Source of the DNA: Campylobacterota bacterium | GTDB taxonomy: Bacteria > Campylobacterota > Campylobacteria > Campylobacterales > JAJVLF01 | Direction: 5' to 3' | DNA: 35,991 nucleotides | Assembly: GCA_029255845.1 (NCBI GenBank) | Contig: JAJVLF010000017.1 | Span: forward strand, 1 to 35,991 | In this document: positions 26,578 through 33,769 of the stretch, in pieces | Numbering within the stretch: the stretch's first letter is position 1 | Layout: every line of letters begins with the position of its first letter | The notes under the pieces: model-generated | Database searches by the model: none | Told to the model about the DNA's origin: nothing | The model's input: only the letters and a program-made list of their open reading frames with translations | Made by a program: the position numbers and the translations under genes

Positions 26578-27469
26578 TTGCTTCCTTTTTCTCAAAATTA
26601 TATTTAAAAATTGCTTTTGTTTTCTTCTCAAATACTGTTATATCTAGTCTGCATATAGCTAGCCAAGATTTTGTTTTTATATTTAATGCACTAAATGTTG
26701 TATTATGTTCTTTACCAAATGCCTCATTTAAATCACTAATAGTTTCATTTTTATCTACAATCTGCTTAATCTCTTCTATATCTTTTTTTGTAATTTGTGA
26801 TAATAGGCTTGTATCCATATAATTAATATCTATATTAGCATCATCAAATCTAAAATATTTATTAAAATCCACTTTATTAATATTGCTATCTGTTGTTTGT
26901 TTTATATAATAATCTTTAATCTTCTTTAAATGTCCTAAAGAAGATATAAATCCATTCTCAAATCTATTATCTCTATAAGCTATCTCACTTACCGAAGCTC
27001 GTGGTTCTAAATCCTTGTCAATACTGTCAGCTAATATATCTAAAAAATAATCCACATCCACCACATTAGCTTCATATAATAATCGTGCAATTATATCATA
27101 AATGTGCTGATTATATTGAGTGGTAGTTTCATTATTTTTTTTATAATAAACTATAAGATTATTGATATTTATTTTTTTATTATCAGGAGCAAATTTTATA
27201 GACATCTCAATGCCACTTTTTTTATCTTTGAAACTTATATCTTGTGCTAATAAAATATCAAAAGTTTCTTTATTGCTCACAAAAGAGGACTTGCTCTTTA
27301 AGACATTTATAATATTAGAAATTAATATATTATTTTGATGGATTAATTTACTATGATTGTATAAATTGAAGTTTTTTTTTGTGATTTCTGTATTTATACC
27401 AATGATGACTATTAAAACTCCCATTAAAAAAATAGTGGATATTAGTATAATGCCTCGTTTTTGTTTTAT
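26555..27469 (-). CDS. gspK: Minor pseudopilin GspK, non-ATG start
   Basis: Read from ATA at 27467-27469 the protein is 304 residues and begins IKQKRGIILISTIFLMGVLI: a basic leader ending in Gly, then a hydrophobic helix, as in prepilins. The residue at +5 of the mature chain is Ser, not Glu, as is usual for GspK. The first ATG (27424) would delete the leader and part of the helix. A CTG at 27479-27481 in the same frame, with GAAGG 9 nt upstream, is an alternative start. ATA overlaps the upstream stop as ATAA. The large helical domain ends in ISDLNEAFGKEHNTTFSAL and NIKTKSWLAICRLDI, GspK-like. Confidence 0.82.
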   Translation of the reverse strand: MKQKRGIILISTIFLMGVLIVIIGINTEITKKNFNLYNHSKLIHQNNILISNIINVLKSKSSFVSNKETFDILLAQDISFKDKKSGIEMSIKFAPDNKKININNLIVYYKKNNETTTQYNQHIYDIIARLLYEANVVDVDYFLDILADSIDKDLEPRASVSEIAYRDNRFENGFISSLGHLKKIKDYYIKQTTDSNINKVDFNKYFRFDDANIDINYMDTSLLSQITKKDIEEIKQIVDKNETISDLNEAFGKEHNTTFSALNIKTKSWLAICRLDITVFEKKTKAIFKYNFEKKEASDIKIYY

Positions 27470-27984
27470 TTTTTTAACCAGAAGCCTTGACCTTCATATA
27501 TGCTACCTCTATCAGATATTGTTCGCTCTTTCCAGACATATCTTTTGAGTTTATCGCTATATTTAAATTCCCATAAAATAGAAGCTCTAAATAAACCTAT
27601 AATATCATTCACTCTTTCACTATAAGCTGACATACCAATCAAATTCCATCCATCATTGATTTGTAATTTACTAATTTGATACCCTGTCTTTCTTGGCAAG
27701 CTTATATTTTCATCTTTACTCATTTTAATCCAAAAGCCTTGACCTGGTGGAATACTCGCACCATAGTTTTTGCTCCATTTATTAGAAGAAAATGTCCATA
27801 AGGTATTATTATCAACATTTTTAATAGTAGATGTATCAAGAACTGCATTAGTAGGGGGAGAAATTAAATTCCATCCAACTCTTAGCTTAATTTTAGCTTC
27901 TTGCACATTAACAAGATTTGGGGAGGGGGGACCCTGTGATAGGGAGATTTGCATCAAAATAAATAATAAAAATAATTTATTCAT
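27466..27984 (-). CDS. Secreted protein with two GWN/GFW modules, coupled to T2SS genes
   Basis: A 172-residue protein with a Sec signal (MNKLFLLFILMQISLSQG) and two similar halves. Half one: VGWNLISPP...NTLWTFSSNKWSKNYGASIPPGQGFWIKM. Half two: DGWNLIGMS...ILWEFKYSDKLKRYVWKE...YEGQGFWLKK. The same module occurs in the giant proteins at 29693 and 33770. It occupies the place in front of gspK where other pseudopilin genes often lie, but has no prepilin leader. Its stop overlaps the gspK start. I infer a secreted cargo or extracytoplasmic accessory of this T2SS; the module's family is not known to me. Confidence 0.75.
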   Translation of the reverse strand: MNKLFLLFILMQISLSQGPPSPNLVNVQEAKIKLRVGWNLISPPTNAVLDTSTIKNVDNNTLWTFSSNKWSKNYGASIPPGQGFWIKMSKDENISLPRKTGYQISKLQINDGWNLIGMSAYSERVNDIIGLFRASILWEFKYSDKLKRYVWKERTISDRGSIYEGQGFWLKK

Positions 27985-27991
27985 TGATGCG

Positions 27992-28021
27992 ATTTACAAA
28001 TAGCTTATGCTATTTGTAAAT
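27992..28021. promoter_or_regulatory. Perfect hairpin between HU and the T2SS-associated gene
   Basis: ATTTACAAATAGC and its exact complement GCTATTTGTAAAT flank a 4-nt loop. The hairpin ends 7 nt before the ATG of the 172-residue protein, which has no clear Shine-Dalgarno. No T-run follows on the - strand. It could slow read-through from HU, stabilise mRNA or control translation of the next gene. Confidence 0.6.
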
Positions 28022-28028
28022 ATAAAAC

Positions 28029-28310
28029 TTATTTACCAGCTTCTACTTGGTCTTTAAATTTTTTACCAGCTTTAAATGAAGGAACATTTTTATCATTAGT
28101 TTTATACTTTTTCTTAGTTCCAGGAACTAAACCTTCTCTACCTTTTTGTAGTTTTCTTGAAAATGAACCAAATCCAATAAATTCTACTTTATCACCTTTA
28201 GCAACAGCACCAGTAATAGTAGCAAAAGCACTCTCAATCATTTTTCTTGTAGCATCTTTAGTAGTTCCACAATCCTTAGCAACAGCCGAAATAAAATCAC
28301 TCTTATTCAT
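28029..28310 (-). CDS. hup: HU-family DNA-binding protein
   Basis: A 93-residue histone-like protein of normal size. It starts MNKSDFISAVAKDCGTTKDA, then KGDKVEFIGFGSFSRKLQKGREG and a beta-arm/C-terminal NVPSFKAGKKFKDQV. HU dimers bend and compact DNA. AAAGG precedes the ATG. It is divergent from the GGDEF gene and upstream of the T2SS string in the same orientation, but the hairpin at 27992-28021 separates them. Confidence 0.95.
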   Translation of the reverse strand: MNKSDFISAVAKDCGTTKDATRKMIESAFATITGAVAKGDKVEFIGFGSFSRKLQKGREGLVPGTKKKYKTNDKNVPSFKAGKKFKDQVEAGK

Positions 28311-28448
28311 AAATAAACCTTTTTTTTAAATATGGAGGTTATTTTATTGAAAAAAAAAACTATTGTCAAGATAATTATTGATTTATTAGTGCAAAATTTA
28401 GTATTATAGGGGGGGTTGTCAAGAAATAATAAATAAAAAGGATTTAAA

Positions 28449-29588
28449 TTGCACAAAATTGAAGAATACACAGATGATTATTTACTAAATATATTTAAAA
28501 AGTATATATTTATATCTACCTCTATTTTATTGGTTTTATTTATTAAATACATACATATCAACCCTGCCTTACTTTTTCCTATTGTTTTAAATGTGGTTGT
28601 GTTTTATATTGTTAAATATAATGCTCCTATAAAGATAATGACTCATATTTTTATTATTATACTTTTACTATCTATATTAGGAAGCTTCTTTTATATCACA
28701 CATAATTCATTTTTGGTGTTTTTAATAATGGTATCTATGTTTCCTTATTTGACATTTTCTTTAATTAAATTTGATATGGCTATTGTTTATAATGTTATTT
28801 TACCTTCTAGTATATTTATTCTTAATCAATATCTTGGGCTTTTAGATATTATTGATAATAGTATTTTATTGGTATTTTACTTTTTAACTACTCTTTCTTC
28901 TTTATTTTTTGCTACATCTAGAATATTTCAAGTAAAAAATATAGAAAATATTAGTAGCTATTTAGATAATGAAATAAAACTAAGAGATGATAAAATAGAT
29001 GATTTAGATAATGAAATTACAAAATTACTAAATAAGGTTGATAATTTAAAAATCAAAGATGATATTACAGGGTTTTATAAAAAAGATATTACGATAGAAT
29101 TTTTACAAAATGAGGTTATAAAATCTATAAGGCTTAATCATACACTTTTATTAACTTGTATTCATATTAAAAATTATACAAGAATACAGCAACTCTATGG
29201 AGAAGAAACTCTCAAAAAAGCTCTTAAAGAAGTATCTCAAGCTTTAAAAGCCACTATAAGAAGAACAGATGTTATAGGATATTTTGATAAAGAAACCTTT
29301 ATGTGTATAATGCCTAATACTTCTTTTGATAATTTTTCTATACTTTCAAATAAAATATCTAAGCAAGTTAAAAAAATAGTAGTAGAAAAATTTTTTATAG
29401 AAATATCTATGGGAATATCATCAATAAATGGTGCAAACTATGATATACAAATAATAGTAGATGAAAAAGAATTTAGCATAGTATCACAAATGCTAAATAT
29501 GTCAAGACAAGGTGTAAATATAGCTAATAGAGAAAATGTTCCTTTTCATCATTTTGAAATTAAGGAAAATTCTAATTCAGCAAACTAA
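28449..29588 (+). CDS. Membrane protein with degenerate GGDEF domain
   Basis: Starts at TTG after AAAAGGA (7-nt spacing). The first about 155 residues hold five or six membrane helices; a coiled coil (KLRDDKIDDLDNEITKLLNKVDNL-like, about 175-205) links to a GGDEF domain (about 205-370). At the catalytic site, where RRxDVxGRYGGDEF is expected near residue 270, the sequence is RRTDVIGYFDKETFMCIMP, so the GGDEF signature is lost and cyclic-di-GMP synthesis is unlikely. It may sense or bind a signal instead. It directly precedes the giant secreted-protein gene. Confidence 0.82.
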   Translation: MHKIEEYTDDYLLNIFKKYIFISTSILLVLFIKYIHINPALLFPIVLNVVVFYIVKYNAPIKIMTHIFIIILLLSILGSFFYITHNSFLVFLIMVSMFPYLTFSLIKFDMAIVYNVILPSSIFILNQYLGLLDIIDNSILLVFYFLTTLSSLFFATSRIFQVKNIENISSYLDNEIKLRDDKIDDLDNEITKLLNKVDNLKIKDDITGFYKKDITIEFLQNEVIKSIRLNHTLLLTCIHIKNYTRIQQLYGEETLKKALKEVSQALKATIRRTDVIGYFDKETFMCIMPNTSFDNFSILSNKISKQVKKIVVEKFFIEISMGISSINGANYDIQIIVDEKEFSIVSQMLNMSRQGVNIANRENVPFHHFEIKENSNSAN

Positions 29589-29656
29589 GATTATTTTCAG
29601 CACAAACTAAAGTTATTTTAAAGTAAAACTAAAGTTATTTTAAAGTTAAACGATAT
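29582..29656 (+). promoter_or_regulatory. 22-bp-period repeat array with sigma-28-like promoter
   Basis: The word AAAC recurs at 29582, 29604, 29626 and 29648, an exact 22-nt period; the second and third units share AAACTAAAGTTATTTTAAAG. The last full unit supplies TAAAGTTA (29630-29637), 11 nt, then AACGATAT (29649-29656), close to the sigma-28 consensus and to the flagellin promoter in this window (TAAAGTTATTTTAA shared). The 22-bp spacing, two DNA turns, would also suit an array of protein-binding sites. The first unit overlaps the end of the GGDEF gene. Confidence 0.55.
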
Positions 29657-29692
29657 CAATATCATATAAATATCAAACTCAGGATGGATAAT

Positions 29693-32600
29693 ATGTATAA
29701 GGATATATTTAAAGGTTATTTTAATTTACTGTTAGTTGTTTGTTTCAGTGTTTTTCTAAATTCTGGAGCACATCAACTTTGGCTCACAAATGGAGTATGG
29801 CAACCCGTAGGAATTCAAGGTATCTATACACTTGATCAAGGTGCTACTACTTGGGAAGCAGATTTCACAAATATTATAGAAGATAGAGCAGATTCAAATG
29901 CTACTTATGTGAGAGGCGATAAGGCAACTGCAAATAATTATTATGTAGATAAAAATAATATGATGGTAAAAGATTATCATACTTTAACTTCAAAACTTCA
30001 TGCCACCATAGGGTTATTTGCGATTAAAGGTGGAACTTCAAAAAAAGTATCAAATTATATTGACTTAGATGGATCTGAAAAAAATAATGTAAAAATGAAA
30101 GTTCTCAAAACTAGAGATAAAGATTATAATCTTCCTATGTATCGTATGTATATAGAGGGAAGACCAAATGTTCCTGCTATTAGGATAGATTATCAAGCTG
30201 ATTATGAGGGGGATAAATTTAGAATTAAATTTGGAGAAGAAGAAGAAGATTATTATGCTTATTTTAGATCAACTGCTACTTTTCAACATCCATCAAAACT
30301 AAGAGTAGAAGTGATAGAAAAAATTACTTCAAGCTCACCTATTGATAGAGCGGTTGATTTTAATATATCAGATAATAGTTTATTATTATTAGCAGAAAAT
30401 TCATTTAAAATATTAGATGATGATGGGATTACTGTAGGAGGAGATGGGGTTACACCATTTAATCCTTCCAAAGGTGATTTTTTAACTATGTATAGCTTTA
30501 ATGGTTATAAATGGGATATTTTTAATAGCACGAATATAAATATAGGTTCAAATGATTTTGAAAAATTTAATCCTGGCACTGGCTATTGGGCGCTTGCAGA
30601 AAGCCAAAATGCTCATAATGATAATAATCAAAGTAAAATAGGCATAATTACCAAAGATGAGCATGAAATACTAGATGAAACATATGCTAATGTGATAGAT
30701 GGGTGGAATATGCTATCTTTTCCTAAAGGAGATTTGCGATATGCTACTTCTGGTATGTTTATTCCTTTAGATGTAATTTTTGCCGAAAATGGAATTAATT
30801 TATTTTTCTCGCATTTAGGTAATGTGGATGCTACTTTGGCTAATTCAAGAGGAAATAATATTATCTTAGAAGCTAATGGCACAGTAAGTTATGTTGATTT
30901 TAATGATTCTGGAGATGTGGCACAATATATAAATCTAGCTGTTAAAAATAAACAAATAATGTATTCAGAAGAAACTAATTTAAGAGCATTTCCAGCTATG
31001 GGTGTTAATGGTCTTAATACTAAAAGAGGAGTTATGCTAATATCAAATCATCTTTTTGAGGTAAATAGCTCTAATTCTTCAATTACTACATTAACAGGAA
31101 GTCCCCTTAGACCAACAGTATATAACACTTATTCTTCTATATATGGAGAATATTTCTTAGGAATAGAAGTGAATGATTTAAGTGGCACAGATATTAATGG
31201 CTCTATAGATATATTTATGCCTGGAGCTAAATTTAGCTCAGCTGGTGCTAAAGCTTATGACTTAAATAATTCTACTACTACACCAGATGGTGTTATAAAA
31301 ACAATAAATTCTATTGGTAGTGCACTAAATAGAGCAGCTATTCCACTTAATGAAACAGCTGGTGGAACACCAACAGAAACTTTTTTAATAGACTTTAAGT
31401 TTGAGACACAAAAATTAGTTAAAGATTATGATAACCCTATCTCATTTCCATCTATATTGCTATCTACTCAAACAAGGTTTAGCATAAGAGATACTACATA
31501 TATGCAGGTATTTAGGCATGAACATAATGGTTCATTTTATGTAGTAGGAGCAAAATCTGAGCTTGTGAAAAGTGGTGGTGGAGTTACTTTAAAAGATGCC
31601 ATAAACTCCAAAAAGGATATTACTAATATAGTTTATACAGATTTAGGAAATAAATATTTTTCTATATCTTCACCAACAATTAGAAATTTAGATTTATTAG
31701 AAGCAGACGATAGTTTTTATTCGAGATTATTTGATGATGTTGCTTTAAATAATGGAGATATTCCAAGAAAAAACCTAATGAGAGGGGCTGTTACTTTTGT
31801 GAGAGATCACAGAAATATAATGTCTGTAGATGTAAGAACCAATTTAAAAATACTAGAAGGCAATAAAACTATGCTTCCTAATGATACAAATTTTTCAGAA
31901 TATAATGTATCTCTTACAAATAATGGTGGTTTTAAAGTAAATGGTAGTTTTCCTTTTAGTTCAAAAGATTTAAAACCAAATGCTATTTGGTCTACAGATT
32001 TTCCTCAACAAGATGGACCTATAAATATGATGGCAAGACAAGGGAAAGAAATTTTAGAGATTATGACTATGAATAAATCATCAGCTAATGAAAACTATTG
32101 GGCTTTTACGGATTTGACAAAAGATCCAGATGAGTGGTATACTAGTGATCAAAAAGATACTCAAGATATTTTTCATATTTTTAATCAAAAAGCATATTGG
32201 GTAAAATTAAAAGATAAAATGAAAATAGTTCCACAGAGTGTAGATGCTAGTGCTAAAAATAGCTATATAGATAAACCAAATTCTAGTTTTAAAAGAAGAG
32301 TATATACACATTTTAATAATCATATAGTAGATGCTATAGGAAAAACCACAAATCATTTAGATCATACTTTAACGATAAAACTAGATAGAGGTTTTATGGA
32401 ACCTAATGAGCATTCTTATTATGATGTTTTAGCTATCATAGCAGGTGAAGAGCATAGATTAAGACATAATGGTCAAGGTTTTCAGATACGAATATCTTCT
32501 AATGAATTAAATATTAGAGAGAAAAATGATAATGTTAAATATCCTATACTAATAAAAGCCTATGATGGTTTTGGTAATAAATTTGAAGAAAATGCCACAA

Positions 32601-33592
32601 ATCATGTATGGAATATGGATTACTCTAAACCTAAAATACCTCATATAAAATGGAATACAGAAGGTGATTTAGTAGTTACGATAACAGAGGCAAACACCAC
32701 ATTTGAAATATATCAAGACTATATTTCTGATATAGGAATAGATAGATTAAAAAATAAATTAGCAAATAATAAATTAAGTGAAAATAATAATTTAGCATGG
32801 AAAGTTCCAGGAAATGCAGATGAGGGTGGTCTAAAAATATTAAAAATAATAGCTAAAAGAACTATACCAAATAATAATTTTTTATATTCAGATATGAAAG
32901 TATTTCCTTATGCTCCATTAAAACTTAAAGCAGGAGATGAAAAATCAAAAGAAAGTCTGCATATTTTATCAATAGATGCAAATAGTAGCAAAAATACTAT
33001 ATCTAATCCTTATTCATTTAAACAAAAGCAATATTTAACTCTTAAAGCTCCTAGTGATAGCATTACTCCTAAACATAATGGAAGTAATGGCATAGATAAT
33101 GGGGTAGAAATATCTAGATTGAAAAAAGCAATAGATGATAATGAGGCTATTAAGATGGTATATCATCCAGAAGGCCGTAATGAGGGAGATAAAAGACTTA
33201 GTGCTTTTGGTGGTAATGAAACTATGTATTTAAATATATTAAGTCAATTTCATACAGACCCCAAACCAATAGCATATATTACATATATTAAAGAATATGC
33301 TGGCAAACCTTTTTATGTATCCTATGATGGAAACCTATATAAAGGATTTTTTGCAAAAAGTGATAAACATAATAATGATGCTAATTCTTATAATTTATAT
33401 TCGGGTTCTATTAATGCATATTTTGACACAAGAGGACCTGAGGGAAATTTAATTGATTATGCAAAATCTAATCTTAATTCTCAGCCTATCATTATTCCTA
33501 GTAAGCCTATAGCAATTGACAATAATGCAAGTAAAGACTCAAATGACAGTAATGGCTCAAATCCAGCACCAGGAACACCTCCGTTGCCTTAG
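29693..33592 (+). CDS. Giant secreted protein with GWN/GYW modules
   Basis: About 1,299 residues from ATG 29693, chosen because AGGA lies 8 nt upstream; an ATG at 29684 is in frame. A Sec signal (FNLLLVVCFSVFLNSGA) is followed by a domain with MYRMYIEGRPNVPAIRIDYQ (about 150), then GYKWDIFN...FNPGTGYWALAES (about 270-300) and DGWNMLSFPKGDLRYATSG (about 337). A later module has NYWAFTDL...KAYWVKLKD (about 800-840). The tail is NDSNGSNPAPGTPPLP, low complexity and proline-rich. No membrane anchor, sorting motif or autotransporter barrel is seen. A surface or released protein, perhaps T2SS cargo; the function is unknown. Confidence 0.75.
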   Translation: MYKDIFKGYFNLLLVVCFSVFLNSGAHQLWLTNGVWQPVGIQGIYTLDQGATTWEADFTNIIEDRADSNATYVRGDKATANNYYVDKNNMMVKDYHTLTSKLHATIGLFAIKGGTSKKVSNYIDLDGSEKNNVKMKVLKTRDKDYNLPMYRMYIEGRPNVPAIRIDYQADYEGDKFRIKFGEEEEDYYAYFRSTATFQHPSKLRVEVIEKITSSSPIDRAVDFNISDNSLLLLAENSFKILDDDGITVGGDGVTPFNPSKGDFLTMYSFNGYKWDIFNSTNINIGSNDFEKFNPGTGYWALAESQNAHNDNNQSKIGIITKDEHEILDETYANVIDGWNMLSFPKGDLRYATSGMFIPLDVIFAENGINLFFSHLGNVDATLANSRGNNIILEANGTVSYVDFNDSGDVAQYINLAVKNKQIMYSEETNLRAFPAMGVNGLNTKRGVMLISNHLFEVNSSNSSITTLTGSPLRPTVYNTYSSIYGEYFLGIEVNDLSGTDINGSIDIFMPGAKFSSAGAKAYDLNNSTTTPDGVIKTINSIGSALNRAAIPLNETAGGTPTETFLIDFKFETQKLVKDYDNPISFPSILLSTQTRFSIRDTTYMQVFRHEHNGSFYVVGAKSELVKSGGGVTLKDAINSKKDITNIVYTDLGNKYFSISSPTIRNLDLLEADDSFYSRLFDDVALNNGDIPRKNLMRGAVTFVRDHRNIMSVDVRTNLKILEGNKTMLPNDTNFSEYNVSLTNNGGFKVNGSFPFSSKDLKPNAIWSTDFPQQDGPINMMARQGKEILEIMTMNKSSANENYWAFTDLTKDPDEWYTSDQKDTQDIFHIFNQKAYWVKLKDKMKIVPQSVDASAKNSYIDKPNSSFKRRVYTHFNNHIVDAIGKTTNHLDHTLTIKLDRGFMEPNEHSYYDVLAIIAGEEHRLRHNGQGFQIRISSNELNIREKNDNVKYPILIKAYDGFGNKFEENATNHVWNMDYSKPKIPHIKWNTEGDLVVTITEANTTFEIYQDYISDIGIDRLKNKLANNKLSENNNLAWKVPGNADEGGLKILKIIAKRTIPNNNFLYSDMKVFPYAPLKLKAGDEKSKESLHILSIDANSSKNTISNPYSFKQKQYLTLKAPSDSITPKHNGSNGIDNGVEISRLKKAIDDNEAIKMVYHPEGRNEGDKRLSAFGGNETMYLNILSQFHTDPKPIAYITYIKEYAGKPFYVSYDGNLYKGFFAKSDKHNNDANSYNLYSGSINAYFDTRGPEGNLIDYAKSNLNSQPIIIPSKPIAIDNNASKDSNDSNGSNPAPGTPPLP

Positions 33593-33595
33593 TGT

Positions 33596-33670
33596 CGGAT
33601 TACGGAGAACAGAGAACGGATTACGGAAAAAAGGGTTTAGATAACTTTACTCTGTAATCTGTAATCCGTT
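33596..33670 (+). terminator. Repeat-rich dyad between the two giant genes
   Basis: CGGATTACGGA occurs at 33596-33606 and again at 33617-33627. AACGGATTACGGA (33615-33627) pairs with TCTGTAATCCGTT (33658-33670) with one mismatch, loop 30 nt. It begins 3 nt after the first giant gene's stop. It can fold as a terminator-like structure, though only ATATTT follows; it might instead be a small repeat element. Confidence 0.4.
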
Positions 33671-33769
33671 ATATTTAAAAATATACTCTTTTATTTATAA
33701 AATATTAAAGTTGTCGATGTCATACAAAATATTGTACATTTTACACATTGATTCAAAAAGGAGTTTGAA

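Noticed and set aside
26578-26631. Longer gspL start at ATG 26631
   Set aside because: This part lies inside gspK, gives an Arg/Lys/Gln-rich shadow peptide, and the GTG at 26577 has a far better ribosome site.
33706-33732. Clear sigma-28 promoter for the second giant gene
   Set aside because: TAAAGTTG is present, but at the proper spacing the -10 reads CAAAATAT, without the CGAT core.
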